From an uncultured Muribaculaceae bacterium (GTDB lineage: Bacteria > Bacteroidota > Bacteroidia > Bacteroidales > Muribaculaceae): 39,315 bases of DNA. Of this stretch, positions 24,888-33,044 are shown one piece after another. Where the stretch lies: positions 1 through 39,315 of the forward strand of contig CAJTOB010000028.1 in assembly GCA_910578035.1 (NCBI GenBank). Direction: 5' to 3'. The notes beneath the pieces were generated by a model. The model worked only from the letters and a program-made list of their open reading frames with translations. It did no database searches and had not been told where the DNA came from. Each line of letters begins with the position of its first letter. Position 1 is the first letter of the stretch. Both the position numbers and the translations under genes were made by a program.

Positions 24888-25757
24888 TTATTCAATCAGA
24901 CGGAACACTCGCACACCAAGCCACTGACGGTTTTTCTTCATGAACTCGGCCAGAGGACGGGCTGTCACTTCCACTTTGCCGTGCGACGACGAGGCATGGA
25001 GCAGATATGGCTCTGCGGTGGGTGAATCTTTTACGATGATACCCATATGTGTGACATCGAGATTCTTGAGGTTCGACACGAGGGCTACAACGTCACCGTC
25101 GTGAAAGGCGGCTTTTGTGTCTTTCGAGCCGAGGTCGATGGTTTTTACATATGTGAAGCGGTGGTTGCGGTAGCCGTTTTCGATAGAGCGTATGCGGGCG
25201 AAATTGGCCGAATCGGCAAGCGCAGGATAGCGGTTGCGGTTTTCGGTCATGAAGTCGATGGTGCGTGTCATGTTTGTCACGCGGGGAAAGAGCGTGGTTG
25301 CATCGTCGATGTTGCCGCGGTACTTGTTGTCTACAGCCCAGTCGCTTATATAGTGCAGACGCGATGGATAGCCGTCGATTTCGCCGCCGCGATAGCGTAT
25401 ACGGCGCAGATTGTAGATAAAATCGCGCCACGACGAGCGCCCTTCGCCTATAGTAAAGGCAAGAGCGATAGCCGTTTCGACAAATGTGGTGCAGTCGAGG
25501 CTGTCGATATGCACGGTGAGGACTTCTTCATCGCCCTCAAGGGTGTGTGCGGCGTATGGCACGCCCTCGAACATGCGGGCAAAGAAGGCTACCCTCGCCT
25601 CGGGATTTGCAAAGTTCCGGCCGACGGCCTTGTCGAGCATGGCGGTAATGGCCGTGGTGTCGGTTGCCTCGCAGCCGAAACGCACCGGGCTCTGTGCCGA
25701 CGCGGCAAAGGCCAGCAGCCCGGCAAGGGGCAATATCAGGTATCTGAGAAGGTTCAT
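24888..25757 (-). CDS. DUF1460 family (NlpC/P60-like) secreted protein
   Basis: A 289-residue exported protein with a signal peptide (residues 1-21, ending AFAASAQS). It matches DUF1460, an N-acetylmuramoyl-L-alanine amidase-like family with an NlpC/P60-type fold. A likely catalytic Cys is in DSLDCTTFVET and the His in VTHMGIIV, spaced as in cysteine peptidases. HYISDWAVDN and LLHASSSHGKV are further conserved stretches. It may act on peptidoglycan peptides or cross-links in the periplasm, but the substrate is not known. It overlaps the small YqaE-like gene by ATGA and precedes the acyltransferase by 16 bases. Confidence 0.85.
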   Translation of the reverse strand: MNLLRYLILPLAGLLAFAASAQSPVRFGCEATDTTAITAMLDKAVGRNFANPEARVAFFARMFEGVPYAAHTLEGDEEVLTVHIDSLDCTTFVETAIALAFTIGEGRSSWRDFIYNLRRIRYRGGEIDGYPSRLHYISDWAVDNKYRGNIDDATTLFPRVTNMTRTIDFMTENRNRYPALADSANFARIRSIENGYRNHRFTYVKTIDLGSKDTKAAFHDGDVVALVSNLKNLDVTHMGIIVKDSPTAEPYLLHASSSHGKVEVTARPLAEFMKKNRQWLGVRVFRLIE

Positions 25758-25909
25758 TGTTGTTTATTGCAGATTATAAGAGCACCTATCACGCCGGGAA
25801 GCCAGGCGAAACACGTCAGTACGGTAACCAGCAGAATGGAACCGCATCCCTTGTCGAGGACGGCGAGTGGAGGAAAGATAATGCACAGAAGCGCTCGAAG
25901 ACAGGACAT
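25754..25909 (-). CDS. YqaE/Pmp3-family small membrane protein
   Basis: A 51-residue protein with two membrane helices, MSCLRALLCIIFPPLAVLDK and then LLVTVLTCFAWLPGVIGALI. The FPPLAV motif, the GCG turn and the WLPGVIGAL second helix are the signature of the YqaE/Pmp3 proteolipid family, whose yeast member affects membrane potential and salt tolerance. The start is the ATG at 25907-25909 and the stop overlaps the DUF1460 start (ATGA), which supports it being a real gene of that operon. Role in bacteria is poorly known. Confidence 0.88.
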   Translation of the reverse strand: MSCLRALLCIIFPPLAVLDKGCGSILLVTVLTCFAWLPGVIGALIICNKQQ

Positions 25910-25910
25910 T

Positions 25911-26020
25911 GAAAATTTAGAATTAATAATTTATAATTAAGAATTAATACCTGATAATTAAATTTGAATACCCTATATTAGTCTCAATTATTAATTATAC
26001 ATTATTAATTATTAATTGAT
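25911..26020. repeat. A/T-rich degenerate repeat spacer after prfC
   Basis: Imperfect copies of AATTAATAATTTATAATTAA and TTATTAATTATTAATTG fill the gap between the prfC stop and the YqaE-like start. No promoter box oriented towards the YqaE operon was found, so that operon may be read through from prfC. Confidence 0.6.
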
Positions 26021-26026
26021 TATGGA

Positions 26027-27607
26027 TTAGAATTCGCTGGTGAAGTGGAAGCGGATTTTTGGGAAGTCGTTCTGGGCCATTGTGAGGACGAACTGGGAGT
26101 CGGCAAGGAAGACGTCGCGGCCTTCGCGGTCGAGGGCCATGAACTGGTGCTTGCGCTTCTTGAAGGCTTCGAGGGCGGCGGGGTCGTCGCTTTCTATCCA
26201 GCAGGCTTTGTACATCGACATCGGCTCCCAGCGGCACTGCGCGCCATATTCGTGCAGGAGGCGGTACTGTATGACCTCGAACTGGAGCTGTCCGACAGTG
26301 CCGATGACCTTGCGGCCGTTGAACTGGTGCATGAAGAGCTGTGCCACGCCCTCGTCCATGAGCTGCTGAATGCCTTTTTCGAGCTGCTTCGACTTCATGG
26401 GGTCGGTGTTTTCGATATACATGAACATTTCGGGCGAGAAGCTCGGAAGACCCTTGTAGTGAATCTCTTCGCCGGAAGTGATGGTGTCGCCGATTTTGAA
26501 GTTGCCTGTGTCGGGAATACCGACGATGTCGCCGGGATAGGCCTCGTCGACAATGCTCTTTTTCTGCGCCATGAAGGCTGTAGGGGCGGCGAATCGCAGT
26601 GTCTTGCCGGTGCGCATGTGCTTATAGGGGGCGTTGCGCTCGAATTTGCCGGAACATACCTTGACAAAAGCGATACAGCTGCGGTGGTTGGGGTCCATGT
26701 TGGCATGGATTTTGAAGACGAAACCGCTGAATGCGTCTTCCTGGGGCTCTACCACGCGCTCGAGGGCGGTGACAGGGCGTGGTTCGGGTGCAATCTTCAC
26801 GAAGCAGTCGAGCATTTCCTTGACGCCGAAGGTATTGAGTGCAGAGCCGAAGAATACCGGCGCCGTGCGGGCGGCAAGGTAGTCGTTGACATCGAATTCG
26901 GGATATACACCTTCGACGAGTTCGAGGTCTTCGCGGAGTTTGGCGGCATCGACCTCGCCTACAGCCTCGTCGATGCGAGGGTCGTTGATGTCGTCGATTT
27001 CGACACGCTCCGTGGCGCGCTGTTTGTCGGGAGTGAAGAGGTCGAGGCTTTTCTCGTAGATATTGTAAACGCCTTTGAATTTGGCGCCTATATTGATAGG
27101 CCACGACAGCGGACGGACGGCGATTTTGAGCTCGGCCTCGAGTTCGTCAAGAATCTCGAAGGGGTCGCGGCCCTCGCGGTCGAGCTTGTTGACGAAGATG
27201 ATAACCGGAGTATTGCGCATGCGGCACACCTCCATGAGCTTACGAGTCTGAGTCTCGACGCCTTTGGCAACATCGACCACGATGATAACGCTGTCTACCG
27301 CCGTAAGGGTGCGGTAGGTGTCTTCGGCGAAGTCCTGGTGACCGGGAGTATCAAGAATGTTGATTTTATAATCGCCATAGTTGAAACCCATCACAGAGGT
27401 AGCCACCGAGATTCCGCGCTGTTTTTCGATTTCCATCCAGTCGGAAGTGGCTGTCTTCTTGATTTTATTGGATTTCACAGCACCGGCAATGTGGATAGCG
27501 CCGCCGAAGAGGAGCAGCTTTTCGGTGAGAGTTGTCTTGCCGGCGTCGGGGTGCGATATGATGGCGAATGTGCGTCGCCGTTTTATTTCTTCTTTTAGAT
27601 TAGCCAT
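26027..27607 (-). CDS. prfC: Peptide chain release factor 3
   Basis: A 526-residue translational GTPase that removes RF1/RF2 from the ribosome after peptide release. G1 is SHPDAGKTT (residues 18-26), the switch I region is RGISVATS, G3 is DTPGHQDF and G4 is VNKLDREG. Length and the QRGISVATSVMGF segment separate it from EF-G and match RF3. Its start overlaps the rfbD stop by eight bases, so it is probably translated from the rfbD transcript. The ATG at 27605-27607 gives the typical MANLKEEIKRRRTFAIISH opening. Confidence 0.96.
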   Translation of the reverse strand: MANLKEEIKRRRTFAIISHPDAGKTTLTEKLLLFGGAIHIAGAVKSNKIKKTATSDWMEIEKQRGISVATSVMGFNYGDYKINILDTPGHQDFAEDTYRTLTAVDSVIIVVDVAKGVETQTRKLMEVCRMRNTPVIIFVNKLDREGRDPFEILDELEAELKIAVRPLSWPINIGAKFKGVYNIYEKSLDLFTPDKQRATERVEIDDINDPRIDEAVGEVDAAKLREDLELVEGVYPEFDVNDYLAARTAPVFFGSALNTFGVKEMLDCFVKIAPEPRPVTALERVVEPQEDAFSGFVFKIHANMDPNHRSCIAFVKVCSGKFERNAPYKHMRTGKTLRFAAPTAFMAQKKSIVDEAYPGDIVGIPDTGNFKIGDTITSGEEIHYKGLPSFSPEMFMYIENTDPMKSKQLEKGIQQLMDEGVAQLFMHQFNGRKVIGTVGQLQFEVIQYRLLHEYGAQCRWEPMSMYKACWIESDDPAALEAFKKRKHQFMALDREGRDVFLADSQFVLTMAQNDFPKIRFHFTSEF

Positions 27608-28481
27608 TTTTCTGAGTGCTTGACATTTGAGAAATGCAACGGCGCAAGGCATCGCGCCAGTGTGATATAGTGAGGCCGTATGTGGCCTTTATTTTCGACT
27701 TGTCGAGGACGGAATAGAAAGGCCGTGTGGCCGGCGTGGGATAGTCGGCTGTCGGAATAGGCTCCACAACACGAGCTTTGTCGGGCATTCCGCATTCCTC
27801 GAGTATTGCGACAGCGAAGTCATACCAGGAGGCCACGCCTTCGTTGGCATAGTGGAAAATGCCCGGATTCCAGTGCTTGGACCTTATTATATCTGAAATT
27901 GCCTGCGCGAGGTCGCCGGCATAGGTCGGCGTGCCGATCTGGTCGGCAACCATGCTCATGCGGCCTTCTGATGAGGCAAGACGAAGTACTGTTTTGAGGA
28001 AGTTTTTGCCATATGCCGAATAGAGCCATCCGGTGCGAATAATCATGGCTGTGGGAGCAAGCCCCATGAGTGCCGTTTCGCCTTTGCGCTTGGTGGTGCC
28101 GTAGACCGAAAGCGGCTCAGGCTTTGCCACTTCGGCATAGGGCAGCCATGTATGGCCGTCGAACACATAGTCGGTCGACAGATGTATTATTCTGAGGTCG
28201 AGCTCATCGGCGAGGCGTCCGAAATTAGACGGAATGTCTACGTTGGCCTCCTTGCACTGCAGTTTTTCCTCTTCGGCGCGGTCTACGGCCGTGTATGCAG
28301 CGCAGTTTACAATATGCGTGAAGTTGCCTGCACGGAGAAAACGCTCGACGGCCTCGCGGTCGGTGAGGTCGAGCTCTTCACGGTTTATGTATGTTGTCAC
28401 ACCGGGCATGTCGTTTTCGAAGACCCGGCGGAGTTCCTGCCCGAGCTGTCCGTTGCTGCCCGTTACTAAAATTTTTGCCAT
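27600..28481 (-). CDS. rfbD: dTDP-4-dehydrorhamnose reductase
   Basis: A 293-residue short-chain dehydrogenase that reduces dTDP-4-dehydrorhamnose to dTDP-L-rhamnose for surface polysaccharide. The NADPH-binding glycine motif is TGSNGQLGQE, the active-site residues are Y127 and K131 in SVYGTTKRKGE with Thr103 in HLSTDYVFDG. The other rhamnose genes (rfbA, rfbB, rfbC) are not in the window. It is the first gene of a minus-strand unit with prfC and is divergent from the tail-anchored protein gene. Confidence 0.93.
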   Translation of the reverse strand: MAKILVTGSNGQLGQELRRVFENDMPGVTTYINREELDLTDREAVERFLRAGNFTHIVNCAAYTAVDRAEEEKLQCKEANVDIPSNFGRLADELDLRIIHLSTDYVFDGHTWLPYAEVAKPEPLSVYGTTKRKGETALMGLAPTAMIIRTGWLYSAYGKNFLKTVLRLASSEGRMSMVADQIGTPTYAGDLAQAISDIIRSKHWNPGIFHYANEGVASWYDFAVAILEECGMPDKARVVEPIPTADYPTPATRPFYSVLDKSKIKATYGLTISHWRDALRRCISQMSSTQKNG

Positions 28482-28501
28482 ATACTATTATCTCGTGAGT
28501 G

Positions 28502-28509
28502 CAAAATTA
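28502..28509 (-). promoter_or_regulatory. rfbD-prfC promoter, -7 element
   Basis: The complement reads TAATTTTG, an exact TAnnTTTG match, about 20 bases before the rfbD start. A long T-run lies just upstream on the same strand and no clear -33 box is seen. Confidence 0.5.
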
Positions 28510-28555
28510 GCAAAAAAAAACGAGATTGGATTATCGAAATCTCCCCGAACAATCG

Positions 28556-28563
28556 TAACTTTG
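28556..28563 (+). promoter_or_regulatory. -7 element for the tail-anchored protein gene
   Basis: TAACTTTG is an exact TAnnTTTG match with transcription expected near 28570, about 16 bases before the ATG. It is back to back with the rfbD promoter, about 50 bases away. Confidence 0.5.
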
Positions 28564-28585
28564 TACAAACTGCGATTCATTGCCC

Positions 28586-29737
28586 ATGTCTGTTATAAAA
28601 AACAACCCGTTCCGCATTCTCGGTGTCTTTGCCAACGCCACCTCGAGCGCCATCGCAGGCCGCTCCATGCAGATGCTGGCAAAACTCCGCACCGGGCTGT
28701 CGGCAGAGACTCCCGAATCACTCGACTCGCTATGCGGCACTATCGAACGGACGCCTGAAAATATCTCCGCCGCGCGTGCGGCCCTGCAAAGACCGGCAGA
28801 CCGGCTGGAGCATGCATTATTCTGGTTCACATCGGCCGACGCTATCGACACGACCGCCCTCGACGCCATTTCCAAGGGCAATCTGCGCCTGGCCGAAGAC
28901 ATCTGGAAAGCATCGCCGGAATCGGTTTCTGCATGCCACAATCTGGCTGTGCTTCTTCTGGCAACCGACCGCACAGTTGAGGCTCAGGCCGCAGCCGACC
29001 GCCTGTCGGCCGACAGGCCCCGCGAGCTCTGCACCCTTCTGGCACCGGGCATATCTATGAGTTCACAAGAGCTCACAGCGCTCTACCGGCGCCTCGCACC
29101 GGCAACACCACCTCCGCTGCACACGGCCGCGTCTGAGGTCATCGAAGCAGCACCGGCCCCCCGCAGACCGAAACCAAGACCGGCCGTCAGCATCAGAACC
29201 GCAGCTGAGGGCAAGCCCTCTACCCTGTCGCCGCTGAGCCGCTACGCCGCTCCGAGCACCGAAAAAGAGGCAAGCAAGCCCGAAACCGCAATTTTGGCCG
29301 ACGAACCCGAGCGCCCCGATTCTATAAAGAGCACCATCGAATATCTGAACAGATGCATCGGGCGCCTTTCGGACGCAAAACCGTCTATCGAAGAATGCTC
29401 CCGCTTTTTCGACGACGCCGACAGCGGCATGAGCCGCCTACGCAACGAGCTCGAGCGCAAAGACAAGGCCGCATACCAATCGTGGGCCGACGGCTGCGCC
29501 AATCACCTGATGGCGGCACTGTCGCGCCTTGGCAAGTATCGCAAAGGAGAGCCCAAAACGGCCCGGGCCATGTCGCTGCTTTCCAAGTGCAAGAGCTGGG
29601 GGCTGAGTCCGGCGGTAGAAAAAAGTGTAAACGACCATATAGCCCGATTATACGCCTCAAAAAACGACGACACGACAACTGTGATAGTCATCTGCGCCGT
29701 CGTATTTTTCATATTTCTGCTACGCGCCTGCTCGTAG
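28586..29737 (+). CDS. J-domain-like N-terminus, C-tail-anchored membrane protein, function unknown
   Basis: A 383-residue protein that opens NNPFRILGVFANATSSAIAG, which resembles the start of a J-domain but lacks the HPD motif. Bacteroidales have relatives with this opening that are usually annotated as DnaJ-like. Residues 55-130 are helical and repeat-like (RPADRLEHALFWF, LRLAEDIWKASPESVSACHN). A Pro/Ala/Lys-rich linker spans about 170-240 and a helical part about 245-350. The C-terminus is a single membrane segment (VIVICAVVFFIFLLRAC) with almost nothing after it, so the bulk faces the cytoplasm. The ATG at 28586-28588 is used rather than the TTG two codons earlier. It stands alone, convergent with rlmH, with only 16 bases between the stop codons. 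Confidence 0.75.
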   Translation: MSVIKNNPFRILGVFANATSSAIAGRSMQMLAKLRTGLSAETPESLDSLCGTIERTPENISAARAALQRPADRLEHALFWFTSADAIDTTALDAISKGNLRLAEDIWKASPESVSACHNLAVLLLATDRTVEAQAAADRLSADRPRELCTLLAPGISMSSQELTALYRRLAPATPPPLHTAASEVIEAAPAPRRPKPRPAVSIRTAAEGKPSTLSPLSRYAAPSTEKEASKPETAILADEPERPDSIKSTIEYLNRCIGRLSDAKPSIEECSRFFDDADSGMSRLRNELERKDKAAYQSWADGCANHLMAALSRLGKYRKGEPKTARAMSLLSKCKSWGLSPAVEKSVNDHIARLYASKNDDTTTVIVICAVVFFIFLLRACS

Positions 29738-29753
29738 AACCTCGCGTACAGAT

Positions 29754-30221
29754 TCAGTCGTGATGGTATGGCTCGCCTCGCAGGATAGTGCCGGCGCGGT
29801 ATATCTGCTCTACGGCAAACAGCCGCACAAGTTCGTGAGGAAATGTCATGGCAGAGAGCGAAATCATGGCATCGGCACGGTCGTAGACTTCCTGGCTGAA
29901 GCCATAGGGGCCTCCGACGGTGAGGACGAGCGTCCGCGGCAACTCCACACTCTTTTTTTGTAAAAAATCGGCCCACTGGCGCGAAGTGTACTGCTTGCCG
30001 CGCTCGTCGAGGAGCATCAGGAAGTCGCCCGGGGCTGTTTCAGCAAGTATTTTCGCACCTTCGAGCGCTTTCTGCCCCTTGGGGTCGCGGGCGCCTTTCA
30101 CATCGGGTATGCACACCATGGAGAAAGGCCAGTAGTGAGGTATGCGCTTCACATACATATCTATGGCCTTGGAGATTGCGGCATCGCGTACGCCGCCCAC
30201 GCACAAAAGCTTGATTTTCAT
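29754..30221 (-). CDS. rlmH: 23S rRNA pseudouridine-1915 N3-methyltransferase RlmH
   Basis: A 155-residue SPOUT methyltransferase that modifies pseudouridine 1915 in helix 69 of 23S rRNA. The SAM-binding knot is seen in LVLTVGGPYGFSQEVYDRAD, and the C-terminal LSAMTFPHELVRLFAVEQIY and RGEPYHH end is the family hallmark. The ATG at 30219-30221 gives the typical MKIKLLCVGG opening. It overlaps the upstream RlmI-like gene by ATGA, so two rRNA methylases are coupled. Confidence 0.97.
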   Translation of the reverse strand: MKIKLLCVGGVRDAAISKAIDMYVKRIPHYWPFSMVCIPDVKGARDPKGQKALEGAKILAETAPGDFLMLLDERGKQYTSRQWADFLQKKSVELPRTLVLTVGGPYGFSQEVYDRADAMISLSAMTFPHELVRLFAVEQIYRAGTILRGEPYHHD

Positions 30222-31405
30222 TCTACGTAGAGCACAAGCCCCTTCAGATATTCGCCTTCGGGGTGATAGATGTTCACCGGGTGGTCGGCCGGCTGCGTAA
30301 GCTGATGGAGTATGCGCACCCGGCGGCGGCTCTGCGCGGCAGCACTGAACACAGCCAGACGGAACTGTTCGCGGTTGACGGCCTGCGAGCACGAGAATGT
30401 GAAGAGAATGCCGCCGGGAGCAATCTTCTCGAATGCGCGGGCATTGAGGCGGCGGTAGCCCTGCAAGGCGTTGCGCAGTGCGCTGCGATGCTTGGCAAAC
30501 GCCGGCGGGTCGAGGATTATGAGGTCGTGACGGCCTGCTTCCATTCCGTCGAGATATTTGAAAGCGTCGATGGCCTGCGACACATGGCGGGTATCGCCGG
30601 GGAAATTCAGCTCCACATTGGCGTCGGTGAGGCTGATAGCCTTAGCCGACGAATCGACCGATACTACCTCGCGCGCACCTCCGGCCAGGGCATAGACCGA
30701 GAAGCCGCCCGTGTAGCAGAACATGTTGAGCACGCTGCGGCCGGCGCTGTAGCGGCGTATGAGGTCGCGGTTGTCGCGCTGGTCGACGAAGAAACCTGTC
30801 TTCTGGCCGCGCAGCCAGTCGATGTGGAATTTAAGGCCGTTTTCGGTGGCTACATCGTGGGTATAGCCGCCGACGATATAATCGTTCTGCGGGTCGAGGT
30901 GAGCCTTGTAAGGCAGCGTGGTCTCCGATTTATAGTAGACATTAGACACACCGAGGCCGGGAAGCGACGCAAGCTCACGGGCTATTATATCGCGGGCGAA
31001 GTGCATGCCGGGCGAATGCGCCTGCATTACAGCAGTATCGCCGTAGACATCGACAACAAGGCCGGGCAGAAAGTCGCCTTCGCCATGCACAAGACGGAAG
31101 GCGTCGGTCGCGGCCGAGGGGAAGCCGAGCGCCTTGCGGAGTTCGAGGGCGCTGGCGAGACGGCGGCGATAGAAAGCCTCGTCGACAGTCTCGTCGGTAC
31201 CGAATGTGAGCATACGCACGGCAATGCTGCCGATCTGAAAATGACCGGTTCCGACAATGCGGCCGTCAGAGGCAACGACAGTCACGAGGTCGCCCTCTTC
31301 TACACCATCGCCTTCTTCAGGCATTTTTACTAATGCTCCCGAAAACACCCAGGGGTGAAAGCGGTCAAGCGATTCTTCTTTTCCACGGCGCAAACGCAGT
31401 TCCAT
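30218..31405 (-). CDS. RlmI-like class I rRNA methyltransferase
   Basis: A 395-residue SAM-dependent methyltransferase of the RlmI (YccW) family, which methylates C5 of cytosine 1962 in 23S rRNA in E. coli. An N-terminal PUA domain (about 1-75, RFHPWVFSGAL) binds RNA, followed by a central domain and a Rossmann fold with LNMFCYTGGFSVYAL (SAM binding) and LIILDPPAFAKHR. The catalytic Cys is likely in FTFSCSQAV. The order fits RlmI rather than RlmK/L. It precedes rlmH with a four-base overlap. The exact target base is inferred from the family. Confidence 0.9.
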   Translation of the reverse strand: MELRLRRGKEESLDRFHPWVFSGALVKMPEEGDGVEEGDLVTVVASDGRIVGTGHFQIGSIAVRMLTFGTDETVDEAFYRRRLASALELRKALGFPSAATDAFRLVHGEGDFLPGLVVDVYGDTAVMQAHSPGMHFARDIIARELASLPGLGVSNVYYKSETTLPYKAHLDPQNDYIVGGYTHDVATENGLKFHIDWLRGQKTGFFVDQRDNRDLIRRYSAGRSVLNMFCYTGGFSVYALAGGAREVVSVDSSAKAISLTDANVELNFPGDTRHVSQAIDAFKYLDGMEAGRHDLIILDPPAFAKHRSALRNALQGYRRLNARAFEKIAPGGILFTFSCSQAVNREQFRLAVFSAAAQSRRRVRILHQLTQPADHPVNIYHPEGEYLKGLVLYVE

Positions 31406-31577
31406 TTTGAGCTATTATGCGGTTAGGCTGACAGGCTGACGGACTCTTTGACCGAAAATCAATCAGGCTGACAAGCGGTTATTATGCGATATTTTGTAGT
31501 ATTGAGGCTTGGAGCGGGAGCTAAAGGCATGTATACTTAAAAAGCTTGTCTGCCTGTCGGCCCACCGGCTCATCTGC
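31406..31577. repeat. Spacer with GGCTGACA repeats in both orientations
   Basis: Copies of GGCTGACA occur at 31426, 31434 (as GGCTGACG) and 31466. The inverted form GTCTGCCTGTCGGCC is at 31548-31562, matching the complement of 31426-31440 at 13 of 15 positions. 31465-31476 also pairs with 31544-31555 at 11 of 12. TTATGCG appears twice. No gene or promoter is seen; it may fold in the rseP mRNA tail. Confidence 0.6.
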
Positions 31578-33023
31578 CTATTTTAAGAATATCCGATAGA
31601 GGTCGTTTCCGTTGGCATAGAACAGGAGGGCCAGCAGGAAGAAGAATCCTATCGTATTGGCTATTTCGAGGAAACGGTCGGATGGTTTTCGGCGGGTGAT
31701 GATTTCGACAAGCAGGAAGAGGATATAGCCGCCGTCGAGTGCCGGAATGGGTATGATGTTCATAAAGGCGAGAATGATGGAGAGGAAGGCTGTAATCTGC
31801 CAGAACGCCTCCCAGTTCCAGCGCGTCGGGAAGAGGTCGCCGAGGGTGGCGAAGCCGCCGAGGCTCTGCGCGCCCTCCTTGGTGAATACGAGCCCGAGCG
31901 ACGACACATAGTTCGACAGCTGTCCTGTGCCGATTTCCCAACCGCGGGGTATGGCCTGGAAGAAGTTATATTCAATCTTGGTGCGCTTGAAAATATCTAC
32001 CGGGCTGAGCATCTGTATGCCGATGGTGCCGCCGTCGCTCACTTCGACAGGAAGTGTAAAGGTGCTGTCGCCGCGCACAATACCCAGCGGCACAGTCTCG
32101 CCCTTGTGGGCGGCGAGCGATTCCCTGAAAATCTCCACGAAGCCGGTAGTGTCGCCATCGACGGTCAGAATGCGGTCGAGCGGCTGAAGACCGGCTTTAA
32201 GAGCATTGCCTCCGGCAACGGTCTTGGCAACCACAACAGGTATGCGGGCGGTCATCGGCACAGCATCCTTGCCTTTTGCCACGAGCGCACGGATAACATC
32301 TTCGGGCACGGTGATTTCCACCTCAGAGCCATTCCGGAGCACTCCGACACGCGCGCCGGGCTGAAGCATATCCCAGCCGGCCGAGTAGTCGGCAGCCTCG
32401 AGCGGCCGGCCGTTGAGGCTGTGGAGAATGTCGCCGTCGCGGAATCCGGCTTCTTTAAGTTCGGGGCAGAAGTTCATGCCCTCGCTCATATCCTGATAGG
32501 CCACAACATCGTCGCCCCAGTGGAATGCTATACCTATATATATACATATGGCAAGAATGAAGTTGAGCACCACACCGGCAGCCATGACACAGAGGCGCTG
32601 CCATGCGGGCTTGCTGCGAAGCTCCCAGTCCTGAGGTTCGGCGGCAAGTTTGCTGCTGTCCTGGGTCTCGTCGACCATGCCTGCGATAGCGCAGTAACCG
32701 CCGAGAGGCAGCCAGCCGAGACCGTAGACGGTATCGCGCCATGTCGGCTTGCCGTCGGGGCGAGGCTGGCGGGGCTTTGACACCTGCCATGTCTTAAGTG
32801 GTTTGGGCCATGTTCCGTCCTTGCGTTCGCCGGGGGCTATGAATTCGAGGGTGCCCTTCATAGGGTCATAGCGCAGGATTGAGAACCATGGGTTGAAGAA
32901 GAGAAAGAAGCGTGTCACTTTCACGCCGAATATGCGGGCGAAGATATAATGTCCGAACTCGTGTATTGTCACCAATATCACGAGAGCCAGAACAAGCTGC
33001 GCCGCTTTTACGAGAATTTCCAA
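31578..33023 (-). CDS. rseP: Site-2 protease RseP (RIP metalloprotease)
   Basis: A 481-residue inner-membrane zinc protease that cuts membrane-bound anti-sigma factors and clears signal peptides. The zinc motif HEFGH is at residues 21-25, the third zinc ligand lies in IPALDGGYI near the C-terminus, and a tandem PDZ region (LQPLDRILTVDGD, EAGFRDGDILHSLNG) sits between. The first codon is TTG (33021-33023): an in-frame TAA lies five codons upstream and no ATG precedes the conserved ILVKAAQLVLALVILVTIHE opening. It follows dxr by 21 bases, the usual pairing. Confidence 0.95.
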   Translation of the reverse strand: MEILVKAAQLVLALVILVTIHEFGHYIFARIFGVKVTRFFLFFNPWFSILRYDPMKGTLEFIAPGERKDGTWPKPLKTWQVSKPRQPRPDGKPTWRDTVYGLGWLPLGGYCAIAGMVDETQDSSKLAAEPQDWELRSKPAWQRLCVMAAGVVLNFILAICIYIGIAFHWGDDVVAYQDMSEGMNFCPELKEAGFRDGDILHSLNGRPLEAADYSAGWDMLQPGARVGVLRNGSEVEITVPEDVIRALVAKGKDAVPMTARIPVVVAKTVAGGNALKAGLQPLDRILTVDGDTTGFVEIFRESLAAHKGETVPLGIVRGDSTFTLPVEVSDGGTIGIQMLSPVDIFKRTKIEYNFFQAIPRGWEIGTGQLSNYVSSLGLVFTKEGAQSLGGFATLGDLFPTRWNWEAFWQITAFLSIILAFMNIIPIPALDGGYILFLLVEIITRRKPSDRFLEIANTIGFFFLLALLFYANGNDLYRIFLK

Positions 33024-33044
33024 GTTTATAAATTTAAATTATTG

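Noticed and set aside
24872..24895. An eight-codon N-terminal extension of the acyltransferase from a TTG codon
   Set aside because: It overlaps the previous gene and adds nothing conserved, whereas an ATG directly precedes the conserved opening.
25959..25966. TAAATTTG on the plus strand, a match to the promoter -7 box
   Set aside because: It would drive transcription antisense into prfC and lies in an A/T-rich repeat where chance matches are likely.
26045..27598. A 517-codon open frame antisense to prfC, and similar long frames opposite gap, the SusD-like gene and the phosphatase-fold gene
   Set aside because: The other strand codes for well conserved proteins; strong codon bias at the third position keeps the opposite frame free of stops.
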